Source of the DNA: Thermocrinis sp.
GTDB lineage: Bacteria > Aquificota > Aquificia > Aquificales > Aquificaceae
Assembly: GCA_022759285.1 (NCBI GenBank)
Contig: JAEMPM010000068.1
Span: 1-6,216 of the forward strand
Direction: 5' to 3'
DNA: 6,216 bases
Part shown: piece after piece, positions 1-6,216 of the stretch
How positions within the stretch are numbered: position 1 is the first letter of the stretch
Layout: each line of letters opens with the position of its first letter
The notes under the pieces: model-generated
Told to the model about the DNA's origin: nothing
The model's input: only the letters and a program-made list of their open reading frames with translations
Databases searched by the model: none
Made by a program: the position numbers and the translations under genes

Positions 1-13
1 ATAATCAATATTC

Positions 14-1273
14 GTGAAGGTTTTGGTAGTTGGCAACGGAGGAAGGGAACACGCCCTTTATTGGAAAATCAGCCAAAGTCCTTTGGTTAAAGAGGTCTTT
101 GTGGCAAAGGGAAACGGAGGTATTAAGGGAAAGAGGGTTCCCATAGATCCAACCAACGTTAAAGAGCTTGCGGACTTTGCCCAAAGGGAAGGAATAGACT
201 TTACGGTGGTAGGTCCCGAAGCACCTCTCGTAGGGGGCATTGTGGATGAGTTTGAAAGCAGAGGACTAAAAATCTTTGGGCCTTCCCAAAGGGCATCCAT
301 GCTGGAAGGTAGCAAGATCTTTGCCAAAAGGTTTATGCTAAAGCATGGCATTCCTACTGCAAACTTTGAAGTCTTTGAGGACCCAGAAAAGGCAAAGAGG
401 TTTGTAAAGGATTTTGGTGCTCCTCTGGTGATAAAGGCGGACGGGCTTGCCGGTGGAAAGGGTGCGGTGGTTTGTAAAACCGAGCAGTCTGCTTTGGAGA
501 CTATAGACCTATTTATGAACAGGGGCATCTTAGGTCCTGCTGGCAAGAGGGTAGTTATAGAGGAGTTTTTGGAAGGAGAAGAGGCATCTTACATAGTTAT
601 GGTAAATGGCACCGAGTATGTTCCACTTCCCACCTCTCAGGACCACAAAAGGCTTTTGGACGGAGACAAAGGACCCAACACAGGCGGAATGGGGGCGTAT
701 TCGCCCAATCCCTTTGTGGATGCAGAAACTGAAAAGGCAATAAGGGAACTGATCATTGAGAGGACCATAAAGGCCCTTGCCCAGGAAGGGATATACTACA
801 GGGGCTTTTTGTATGCGGGTTTGATGCTAACCTCAAGGGGACCCATGGTTTTGGAGTTCAACGTAAGGCTCGGGGACCCAGAGGCACAGCCCCTTTTGAT
901 GAGAATAAAGGGGGACTTTTTGGAAAAGCTTTTAGACTTTCACGAAGGTAAAAAGGTAAGCTTGGATATAGACGAAAGGTGTTCCCTGTGCGTGGTGTTA
1001 GCAAGCAAAGGCTACCCAGAAAAGCCAGAAGTGGGCAAAGAGATCCATGGTCTAGAGGACATTAAAAATGAGGATGTGATAATCTTCCACGCGGGCACGG
1101 AGCTAAAGGATGGAAAGCTCATCACTACAGGCGGAAGGGTTCTCAACGTCTGTGCGTGGGGAAACGGCTTAAAAGAGGCAAAGGAAAAAGCATACAAGGC
1201 GGTGGAAAAGATACACTTTGAGGGCATGTATTACAGAAAGGACATAGGAGACAGAGCTCTCAAATTCCTTTGA
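14..1273 (+). CDS. purD: Phosphoribosylamine-glycine ligase (GAR synthetase), complete
   Basis: This cytoplasmic ATP-grasp enzyme joins 5-phosphoribosylamine and glycine with ATP to give GAR, the second step of de novo purine synthesis. At 419 aa it has the usual length of bacterial PurD. Visible motifs in order are the N-terminal GNGGREHA (residues 7-14), VGPEAPL (66-72), the ATP-grasp lysine and glycine-rich segment KADGLAGGKG (141-150), the HKRLLDGDKGPNTGGMGAYSP stretch (211-231), and the family signature EFNVRLGDPEAQ (281-292), with E281 and N283 in the expected metal-binding positions. The GTG at 14 is the first usable start after an in-frame TAA at 2-4, and it gives the canonical MKVLVVGNGGREHA start. 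No Shine-Dalgarno is seen in the 13 upstream bases. A TGA in another frame at 15-17 makes a GTGA overlap, suggesting coupling to an upstream gene. The 3' end overlaps the convergent dehydrogenase gene by 14 bp. No key residue is missing. Confidence 0.97.
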   Translation: MKVLVVGNGGREHALYWKISQSPLVKEVFVAKGNGGIKGKRVPIDPTNVKELADFAQREGIDFTVVGPEAPLVGGIVDEFESRGLKIFGPSQRASMLEGSKIFAKRFMLKHGIPTANFEVFEDPEKAKRFVKDFGAPLVIKADGLAGGKGAVVCKTEQSALETIDLFMNRGILGPAGKRVVIEEFLEGEEASYIVMVNGTEYVPLPTSQDHKRLLDGDKGPNTGGMGAYSPNPFVDAETEKAIRELIIERTIKALAQEGIYYRGFLYAGLMLTSRGPMVLEFNVRLGDPEAQPLLMRIKGDFLEKLLDFHEGKKVSLDIDERCSLCVVLASKGYPEKPEVGKEIHGLEDIKNEDVIIFHAGTELKDGKLITTGGRVLNVCAWGNGLKEAKEKAYKAVEKIHFEGMYYRKDIGDRALKFL

Positions 1274-2114
1274 AAACCTTATAAACTGCGGAGAAGTCCA
1301 AGTCTTTTAGTCCCATAGCCCTTGCCAAGCCGTAAGCTTCCTTTACATTCTGCAGGCTAAAGGTAAAGGCGTTTAAATCTTTTACCAGATCTTGGGCATA
1401 GTGAAGGTCTTTGTATATCAAATCCACGGAAAAGTGGGTGGAAAAGTCCTCTTCTAAGAGCTTTTTCTTTTTCACGTCAAGGATGTAGGACTTGCCCGCC
1501 CCGTCGTTGAGAATATTTATAATCAGCTCTTTGTCAAAGCCTGCTTTCTCACCCAAAGCTATGGCGGACGCCAGAATTTCCATAAAACCACCAAGAACTA
1601 TGTTGTTTATAAGCTTTAGCTTTGTGGCATTGCCCACCTCTCCCACATAGTAGATAGCCCGGCAGAACTTTTCAAAAAGGCTTTTGTGCTCTTCAAACTT
1701 CTCCTTTTCTCCGGCAACCAGTATGGTTAGCTCTCCCTTTTGGGCAGGAATCACGCTCCCAAGTACTGGAGCATCCAGATAATACGCACCCAGTTTTTTT
1801 AACTCTTGATATGCGAACTCCACATATCTGTAATGGTTGGTGGTCATATCTATGATCGTTTTTCCCTTTATGTCTCCCTGAACCAAACCCTCCTTTCCAA
1901 AGATCACTTCTTCGCTTGCCTGTGAATCAAAGACCATAACAAAGATGGTATTTACCCTCTTGCTAAGTTCTGCGGGGCTTTGGGCAATTTCTACACCTAA
2001 GTCCAAAGCCTTCTCTTTTGTCCTGTTCCAAACCACAAGGGGGACACCCTGATCTATTAACCTTTTGGCTATTGTCTTTCCAAGACTTCCAAGACCGATA
2101 AAACCTACACTCAT
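1260..2114 (-). CDS. Beta-hydroxyacid dehydrogenase family NAD(P)-dependent reductase (3-hydroxyisobutyrate dehydrogenase / glyoxylate-succinic semialdehyde reductase type)
   Basis: The 284-aa product matches the family's usual length of about 285-300 aa. It has an N-terminal Rossmann fold with GLGSLG (residues 7-12) and WNRT at the end of beta-2 (29-32). The Arg after Asn there is typical of NADP(H)-preferring members. The substrate loop DAPVLGSVIPAQKGEL runs from 114 to 129. The helix GNATKLKLINN (161-171) supplies the likely catalytic K167 and N171, and the conserved KD pair is at 235-236 in the all-helical C-terminal domain. The start at 2114 gives MSVGFIGLG, exactly where the fold begins. 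The frame stays open 213 bases further upstream, but that stretch lacks family features and lies inside the divergent helicase gene. A probable role is reduction of small aldehydes such as glyoxylate or succinic semialdehyde, but the substrate cannot be read from sequence. No Shine-Dalgarno is visible before the ATG. It is convergent with purD (14-bp overlap) and divergent from the helicase (19-bp gap). Confidence 0.92.
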   Translation of the reverse strand: MSVGFIGLGSLGKTIAKRLIDQGVPLVVWNRTKEKALDLGVEIAQSPAELSKRVNTIFVMVFDSQASEEVIFGKEGLVQGDIKGKTIIDMTTNHYRYVEFAYQELKKLGAYYLDAPVLGSVIPAQKGELTILVAGEKEKFEEHKSLFEKFCRAIYYVGEVGNATKLKLINNIVLGGFMEILASAIALGEKAGFDKELIINILNDGAGKSYILDVKKKKLLEEDFSTHFSVDLIYKDLHYAQDLVKDLNAFTFSLQNVKEAYGLARAMGLKDLDFSAVYKVFKGI

Positions 2115-2133
2115 GGTATAAGATTTTAATCTG
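2115..2133. promoter_or_regulatory. Very short divergent intergenic region with inverted repeat and -10-like box
   Basis: Only 19 bp separate the dehydrogenase start (- strand) from the helicase start (+ strand). The region contains TATAAG at 2117-2122, a reasonable -10 match for the helicase; its 3' end is 11 bases before the ATG, so transcription would begin within a few bases of the start codon. It also holds a perfect 5-bp inverted repeat, AGATT-TT-AATCT, at 2121-2132. On the - strand, TAAAAT (2129 to 2124) could serve as a weak -10 for the dehydrogenase. No convincing -35 box was found on either strand and there is no Shine-Dalgarno for either gene. A (near-)leaderless promoter and a small operator are inferences. 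Confidence 0.35.
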
Positions 2134-5100
2134 ATGGAACTCAAAGAAAAAAGCATAATTAAGGGAAACTTTTTCCCTGAGCCGGTGGAGGTAATAAAGG
2201 TAGATGAAATAGATGGGGGAGTAATAATATACGGAAGGCTCATAAACAGTGGGGTTATCCGCGATTGGTTTCTCACTGAAGAGGAATTAAGGAAAATAAC
2301 CATACAGAACACCGATTTTTCCACCAAAGGTTCAGAAGCCTTTTTGGCTACAGAAGCCCTGAGGCTCAGGTATGCATACCTCTTTGACCCATATTTGGCA
2401 GTAAGCGTCTCAAAGATAGACCCTTTGCCCTTTCAGATAGAGGCGGTTTATGAGTATGCCTTAAAGCTCCCTCAGGTGCGTTTTATGATAGCGGATGACC
2501 CGGGAGCAGGGAAAACCATAATGGCGGGGCTTATAATAAAAGAGCTAAAGCTCAGAGGTCTTGCAAAACGGATTCTTGTAGTAGTTCCCGGGCATCTAAG
2601 AGACCAATGGATCAGGGAACTGAAAGAAAAGTTTCAGGAAAACTTTGAGGTAGTTGATAGAAACCTTTTAAAAAACAGCTACGGAAGTAATCCCTTTCAG
2701 GAAAAACATCAGGTGATCCTTTCTATGGATTTTGCTAAGCAGGATGATGTGTTAAACATTATTGCCAGCACGCATTGGGATTTAGTGGTAGTAGATGAAG
2801 CCCACAAAATGTCCGCTCACAAATATGGACAAAAAGTGGAAAGAACCAAAAGGTATAAACTTGGACAGGCATTAGCTAAAAACTCCACCCACATGCTCTT
2901 TTTGACCGCCACTCCTCACAGTGGATACCGAGAGAGTTTCCAACTTCTTTTGGACCTGCTAAGAGAAGGCTTTTTTGCCACTCCGGAGATGATAGAGGAA
3001 TCTATAAAAAGCGGGGACAACCCGTTGTTTATAAGAAGACTAAAGGAGGATCTGAGGGATTTTGAAGGTAAGCCCTTATTTACCAAAAGGGAAGTAAAAA
3101 CCATATCCTTTAACCTTTCGGACCCAGAGATAGAGCTTTACAATCAGCTATCGGATTACGTAAGCACGCAGTATGGTAAAGCAGAACAGGAGAATAAGGA
3201 TAAAAAAAGAAACGTAGCCTTTGCATTGGTGATCCTCCAGAGAAGGTTTGCGTCAAGCCTTTATGCCCTCTTGAGATCCTTGGAGAGAAGAAAGGAAAGG
3301 TTGGAGGAGTTTTTGAAAAAGGGTTCTGTGGAAAAAAGAGAAGCTTTCGTGGAATTGGAGGAGTTGGAGGAGATTGAAGATTCTACAGAGGATGAAATCC
3401 TTGAGAAAGAAAGGGAGTGGGAAAGTGTAAGCTTGGCTAAAAACACAGAAGAGCTAAGACAGGAGATAGAAACAATAAGAAACCTAATCAAAAAAACAAA
3501 GGAAGTTATGGAAAGGGAAGAGGAGACAAAGCTAAGAGAGTTAAAAAAAGCCTTGGAGGAGGGTTTAAAAACCATAGAGGAGAAAGGAGGAAACAGAAAG
3601 ATTTTGATCTTTACCGAATCAAGGGATACCTTGGAGTATTTGCAGAAAAAGGTAAGGGATTGGGGCTACTCGGTATGCACCATACACGGTGGAATGCCCT
3701 TGGAGGAGAGAATAAAGGCAGAGAAGGACTTTAGGGATTGGGCGGATGTTATGATTGCCACCGACGCAGCGGGAGAGGGCATAAACCTTCAGTTTTGCCA
3801 CATTATGATCAACTACGACATCCCTTGGAACCCCAACAGGTTAGAGCAGAGGATGGGAAGGATCCACCGATACGGACAGCAGAGGGATGTGCATGTTTTT
3901 AACTTGGTGGCAAGCAACACGAGGGAAGGAAAGGTCTTAGAAAAACTCTTTAAAAAGCTAAAGGAAATGGAAAAAGACCTTGGGGACAAAGTTTTTGATG
4001 TTATAGGTGAAATTTTCCCTGACAAAAACCTTTACGAGCTTATAGTTTCTGCAGCGATACAAACGAGAAGCTTGGAAGAAATAGAAAGGGAGTTGGAAGT
4101 TAAGTTAGATAAGGAATACATTGAAAGACTAAGGAGAGATGTCCTTGAGGAAGCTTTGGCAACGAGAAACATTGATTACACAAGGCTTGCAGAAAATTAC
4201 GAAAGGGCAAAGGAAAACAGACTTGTGCCGGAGTATGTGGAGGAATGGTTCAAAAGGGCTTTTGAAAAGTTTGGCGGAAGGGTTAAGGAAAGAAGGGATG
4301 GATTTTTGAGCATAGAAAAAGTACCATTTGAGTTAAGCAAAAAGGCGGAGCAAAACAAACAGGTTGTAAAGAGGGAATATCCAAAGGTAACCTTTGACAA
4401 GGAAAAGGCTTTCAAAAATCCAGAGGTAGAGTTTATCTCCTTTGGGCATCCTCTCTTGGAAAACCTTATAGACCTTGTACTTGAAAGGTACAAAGAAAAA
4501 CTTTTGAATGGTGCAGTTTTTGAAGACCCTTCTGGAAGACTTGAGGGATTTTTGTGGCTCTTTGAGGGAGAGGTTTTGGATGGAACAGGTAAAATTGCAG
4601 GGAAAAAACTCTTTTGCATTTATGACAACGGAAGGGAGCTATCACCCATAAACCTTAACATTCTTTGGGATTTGGTGCCAGTGGATGAAGGAATGCAAGT
4701 ACCCACCTACAACATTGACGAAAGAAGGAAAAAGGCAGAAGAGCTCTTTTACGAGTTAATTAACCAATACAAGGAAGAGATACTAAAGGAAAGGGAAAGA
4801 CAGGCAAAGGTAAAGCAAAAATACGGAGTGAAATCTTTGGAAAGGTTCATAGATGATTTAGGTTGGAAAATTTACGAATTTGAGGAGAGAAAAGAAAGGG
4901 GAGAGAAAAATCTTGAAGGCATCATTGCCCAGTTGGAAGAAAGAAGAGAAAGCTACAAGCGAGCTTTGGAGGAGTTAAAAGACCAAATTGAGAAAGAAAA
5001 AAATCTCACTCACGGTGCTCCAAGGCTTTTGGGTATTTTTTATGTGCGTCCTGCATATAAAAAGGGATTGGCGGATGAAGAGGTAGAAAGGATAGGGATG

Positions 5101-5457
5101 GAGCTTGCTATGGCTTATGAGAGGTCTCAGGGAAGGGAGCCTGTGGATGTTTCAAAGGAAAACCTTGGCTACGATATAAGGTCAGAGGGCAAAGGAGAAA
5201 TCCGATACATAGAGGTTAAAGCAAGAAGCGACGAATCTTATGTAGAGCTAACAATGAACGAATACCTAAAGGCAAGGCAACTTAAGGAAAAGTATTGGCT
5301 GTATATTGTGTGCAACGCCAAAACAAACCCAACCCTTTACATAATAAACAACCCAGCAGAAAGGCTTAAAATGGATAAAAGGGTGGTGGATATTAGGTAT
5401 GTAGTGCCCCCAGAGGAATGGAAGGAAAAGGGGGAAAGGTATGAAGAGGCTTATTGA
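2134..5457 (+). CDS. SNF2-family helicase/ATPase with C-terminal DUF3883 (PD-(D/E)xK-like) domain, DrmD-like
   Basis: The 1107-aa protein is an intact superfamily 2 DNA translocase of the SNF2/HepA type. Its N-terminal region (about 1-95) has the 'IIKGNFFPEPVEVIKV' opening I associate with large prokaryotic SNF2 proteins. Helicase motifs follow: Q101 in LPFQIEAV, Walker A DDPGAGKT (121-128, K127), Ia VVVPGHLRDQW (149-159), DEAH (221-224), LTATPH (257-262), ILIFTES (490-496), IATDAAGEGINLQ (541-553) and the arginine-finger motif QRMGRIHRYGQ (572-582). A Lys/Glu-rich, probably coiled-coil insert (about 376-487) separates the two RecA lobes. A second charged segment (about 862-957) precedes the DUF3883 domain (about 985-1090), which contains LGYDIRS and IEVKA. 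The ATG at 2134 is the first start after an in-frame TAA at 2119-2121. The gene overlaps the downstream DNA methylase by 17 nt, so the two are probably co-translated. A defence role is likely by context but not proven; RapA-like housekeeping is less likely given the DUF3883 tail and methylase partner. Confidence 0.9.
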   Translation: MELKEKSIIKGNFFPEPVEVIKVDEIDGGVIIYGRLINSGVIRDWFLTEEELRKITIQNTDFSTKGSEAFLATEALRLRYAYLFDPYLAVSVSKIDPLPFQIEAVYEYALKLPQVRFMIADDPGAGKTIMAGLIIKELKLRGLAKRILVVVPGHLRDQWIRELKEKFQENFEVVDRNLLKNSYGSNPFQEKHQVILSMDFAKQDDVLNIIASTHWDLVVVDEAHKMSAHKYGQKVERTKRYKLGQALAKNSTHMLFLTATPHSGYRESFQLLLDLLREGFFATPEMIEESIKSGDNPLFIRRLKEDLRDFEGKPLFTKREVKTISFNLSDPEIELYNQLSDYVSTQYGKAEQENKDKKRNVAFALVILQRRFASSLYALLRSLERRKERLEEFLKKGSVEKREAFVELEELEEIEDSTEDEILEKEREWESVSLAKNTEELRQEIETIRNLIKKTKEVMEREEETKLRELKKALEEGLKTIEEKGGNRKILIFTESRDTLEYLQKKVRDWGYSVCTIHGGMPLEERIKAEKDFRDWADVMIATDAAGEGINLQFCHIMINYDIPWNPNRLEQRMGRIHRYGQQRDVHVFNLVASNTREGKVLEKLFKKLKEMEKDLGDKVFDVIGEIFPDKNLYELIVSAAIQTRSLEEIERELEVKLDKEYIERLRRDVLEEALATRNIDYTRLAENYERAKENRLVPEYVEEWFKRAFEKFGGRVKERRDGFLSIEKVPFELSKKAEQNKQVVKREYPKVTFDKEKAFKNPEVEFISFGHPLLENLIDLVLERYKEKLLNGAVFEDPSGRLEGFLWLFEGEVLDGTGKIAGKKLFCIYDNGRELSPINLNILWDLVPVDEGMQVPTYNIDERRKKAEELFYELINQYKEEILKERERQAKVKQKYGVKSLERFIDDLGWKIYEFEERKERGEKNLEGIIAQLEERRESYKRALEELKDQIEKEKNLTHGAPRLLGIFYVRPAYKKGLADEEVERIGMELAMAYERSQGREPVDVSKENLGYDIRSEGKGEIRYIEVKARSDESYVELTMNEYLKARQLKEKYWLYIVCNAKTNPTLYIINNPAERLKMDKRVVDIRYVVPPEEWKEKGERYEEAY
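5430..5434 (+). promoter_or_regulatory. Candidate ribosome binding site for the methylase gene
   Basis: A GGGGG run inside a purine-only stretch (5421-5439 has a single T-free block of A and G) ends 6 bases before the ATG at 5441. It lies within the last codons of the helicase gene. The match to GGAGG is imperfect, but spacing is right, and it is the only gene start in this window with any Shine-Dalgarno-like sequence. It supports choosing the ATG at 5441. Confidence 0.4.
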
Positions 5458-6216
5458 AGAATTACTTCCAATAAAGGAAATCAGCGAAGAGTCCGCAAGG
5501 GAAAAAAACATAAGACACGGGCATATATCCACACTGCATATATGGTGGGCAAGAAGACCTTTGATAGCTTCAAGGGCAACCATCTATTCCGCTTTGGTGT
5601 CTGCAGAAAACATAGAGGAGAAAAAGAAATTCCTTTTGAAGATTGCCAAGTGGGAAACATCCCTCAACCAAGAGCTTATAAAAAAGGCAAGGGAAGAAAT
5701 AAAAAAGGAGAACGGTGGAAAGGTTTTGAGGGTTTTGGACCCCTTTTCGGGCGGTGGCTCAATTCCCTTAGAGTGCCTACGGCTTGGTTTAGAAACCCAT
5801 GCCATTGATTACAACCCGGTGGCGGTCTTGATACTAAAATGCGTCCTTGAATATCCTCAAAAGTATGGAAGACCTCAGAAGGTAGTAGAGCAAAGCGGAC
5901 TTTACAAGCAAGAAAAACAAGAGAGCCCTCTTATAAAGGATGTTCAAAGGTGGGGAGAGTGGGTATTGGAAGAGGCTAAAAAAGAGATAGGAAGGTTTTA
6001 TCCAACAGATGAAGACGGCTCCATACCAGTAGGATACCTATGGGCAAGGACTATACCCTGCCAAAACCCCCTTTGCGGTGCAGAAATTCCATTAATTCGT
6101 CAGTTTTGGCTTGCTAAAAAGGAAAAGAAAAAGATTTCTCTTTATCCTTTTGTGTATAACAAACGGGTGGAGTTTGCCATAGTGAAAAAGGAAGGCAACC
6201 AGTGGAAAGTTTTGGA
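5441..6216 (+). CDS. DUF1156-type DNA adenine methylase (Zn-ribbon containing, COG1743-like), 5' part only, cut by window edge
   Basis: An open frame of 258 codons runs from the ATG at 5441 to the window end without a stop. Near the N-terminus, ISTLHIWWARRPLIASRA (residues 29-46) is the hallmark of the DUF1156 domain. The AdoMet-binding motif I follows as VLDPFSGGGSIPLE (98-111), with the next acidic residue, D123 in AIDYNPVA, expected to contact the cofactor. WARTIPCQNPLCG (201-213) carries C207 and C212, the first half of the family's zinc ribbon. The catalytic DPPY-type motif and second cysteine pair should lie downstream; family members are commonly about 900 aa, so roughly a quarter to a third is visible. 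The expected reaction is transfer of methyl from AdoMet to an exocyclic amino group, probably N6-adenine. The start overlaps the helicase stop by 17 nt in a different frame and has a purine-rich ribosome-binding region. The pairing suggests a modification-based defence system. Confidence 0.9.
   Translation, partial: MKRLIEELLPIKEISEESAREKNIRHGHISTLHIWWARRPLIASRATIYSALVSAENIEEKKKFLLKIAKWETSLNQELIKKAREEIKKENGGKVLRVLDPFSGGGSIPLECLRLGLETHAIDYNPVAVLILKCVLEYPQKYGRPQKVVEQSGLYKQEKQESPLIKDVQRWGEWVLEEAKKEIGRFYPTDEDGSIPVGYLWARTIPCQNPLCGAEIPLIRQFWLAKKEKKKISLYPFVYNKRVEFAIVKKEGNQWKVL

Noticed and set aside
58..546. 162-aa minus-strand open frame opposite purD
   Set aside because: It is fully antisense to a well-conserved purD and its Ser/Pro/Phe-rich composition is that of reverse-complemented purine-rich coding DNA.
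2041..2114. -35 box for the helicase promoter upstream of TATAAG
   Set aside because: No TTGACA-like hexamer lies at 16-18 bp spacing; the nearest TTGTCT near 2072 is too far away.
2115..2327. In-frame 71-residue N-terminal extension of the minus-strand reductase
   Set aside because: The Rossmann fold starts exactly at the ATG at 2114. The extension has no family similarity and lies antisense to the helicase coding sequence, so it is a shadow.
3202..3208. A7 runs (here, and at 3490-3496 and 5502-5508) as possible programmed slippage sites
   Set aside because: They fall in Lys-rich codon strings in intact frames. No alternative frame after them gives a sensible product, and such runs are expected at this composition.
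3261..5583. Several minus-strand open frames of 60-140 codons opposite the helicase and methylase
   Set aside because: Their Ser/Leu/Phe-rich products are what the complement of Lys/Glu-rich thermophile genes yields. None has a recognisable domain or ribosome binding site.
5542..5808. 88-aa plus-strand open frame near the right edge
   Set aside because: It lies in a different frame inside the methylase gene, whose frame encodes the recognisable WWARRPL and DPFSGGGS motifs. The 88-aa product has no family features.
1..6216. tRNA or rRNA genes, CRISPR arrays, insertion sequences, attachment sites
   Set aside because: The window is coding almost end to end, and I saw no regularly spaced repeats, transposase motifs, terminal inverted repeats or tRNA-like cloverleaf sequences.

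Overview
The window reads as bacterial chromosome, most likely from a thermophile of the Aquificaceae type (Aquifex, Hydrogenobacter, Thermocrinis relatives). This rests on codon use (ATA for Ile, AGA/AGG for Arg, AAG/AAA-rich), purine-rich coding strands, Lys/Glu-rich proteins with few Gln, and very tight packing. The assignment is an inference from style, not from a database match. There is no gene-free stretch: the longest non-coding gap is 19 bp.

Layout: (1) a complete purD on the + strand (14-1273), encoding the ATP-grasp enzyme of step 2 of purine synthesis. Its GTG start probably overlaps the stop of a gene that lies off the left edge. (2) A complete gene on the - strand (2114-1260) for a beta-hydroxyacid dehydrogenase / NADP-type short-chain semialdehyde or glyoxylate reductase. 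Its 3' end overlaps the 3' end of purD by 14 bp. (3) A 19-bp divergent intergenic region with a small inverted repeat and a -10-like hexamer. (4) A complete 1107-aa SNF2-type helicase on the + strand (2134-5457) with a C-terminal DUF3883 domain laid out like a PD-(D/E)xK nuclease. (5) The first 258 codons of a DUF1156-type DNA adenine methylase (5441 to the right edge), overlapping the helicase by 17 nt and running off the window.

The first two genes are ordinary metabolism. The helicase and methylase form a translationally linked pair of the sort found in DNA-modification-based phage defence systems: a methylase marks self DNA and a large ATPase/helicase with a possible nuclease-like tail acts on unmarked DNA. 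The pair recalls the drmD-plus-methylase part of class 1 DISARM and the DUF1156/DUF499 methylase clusters of thermophiles. The deciding partner genes would lie to the right of this window, so the system type cannot be settled here.
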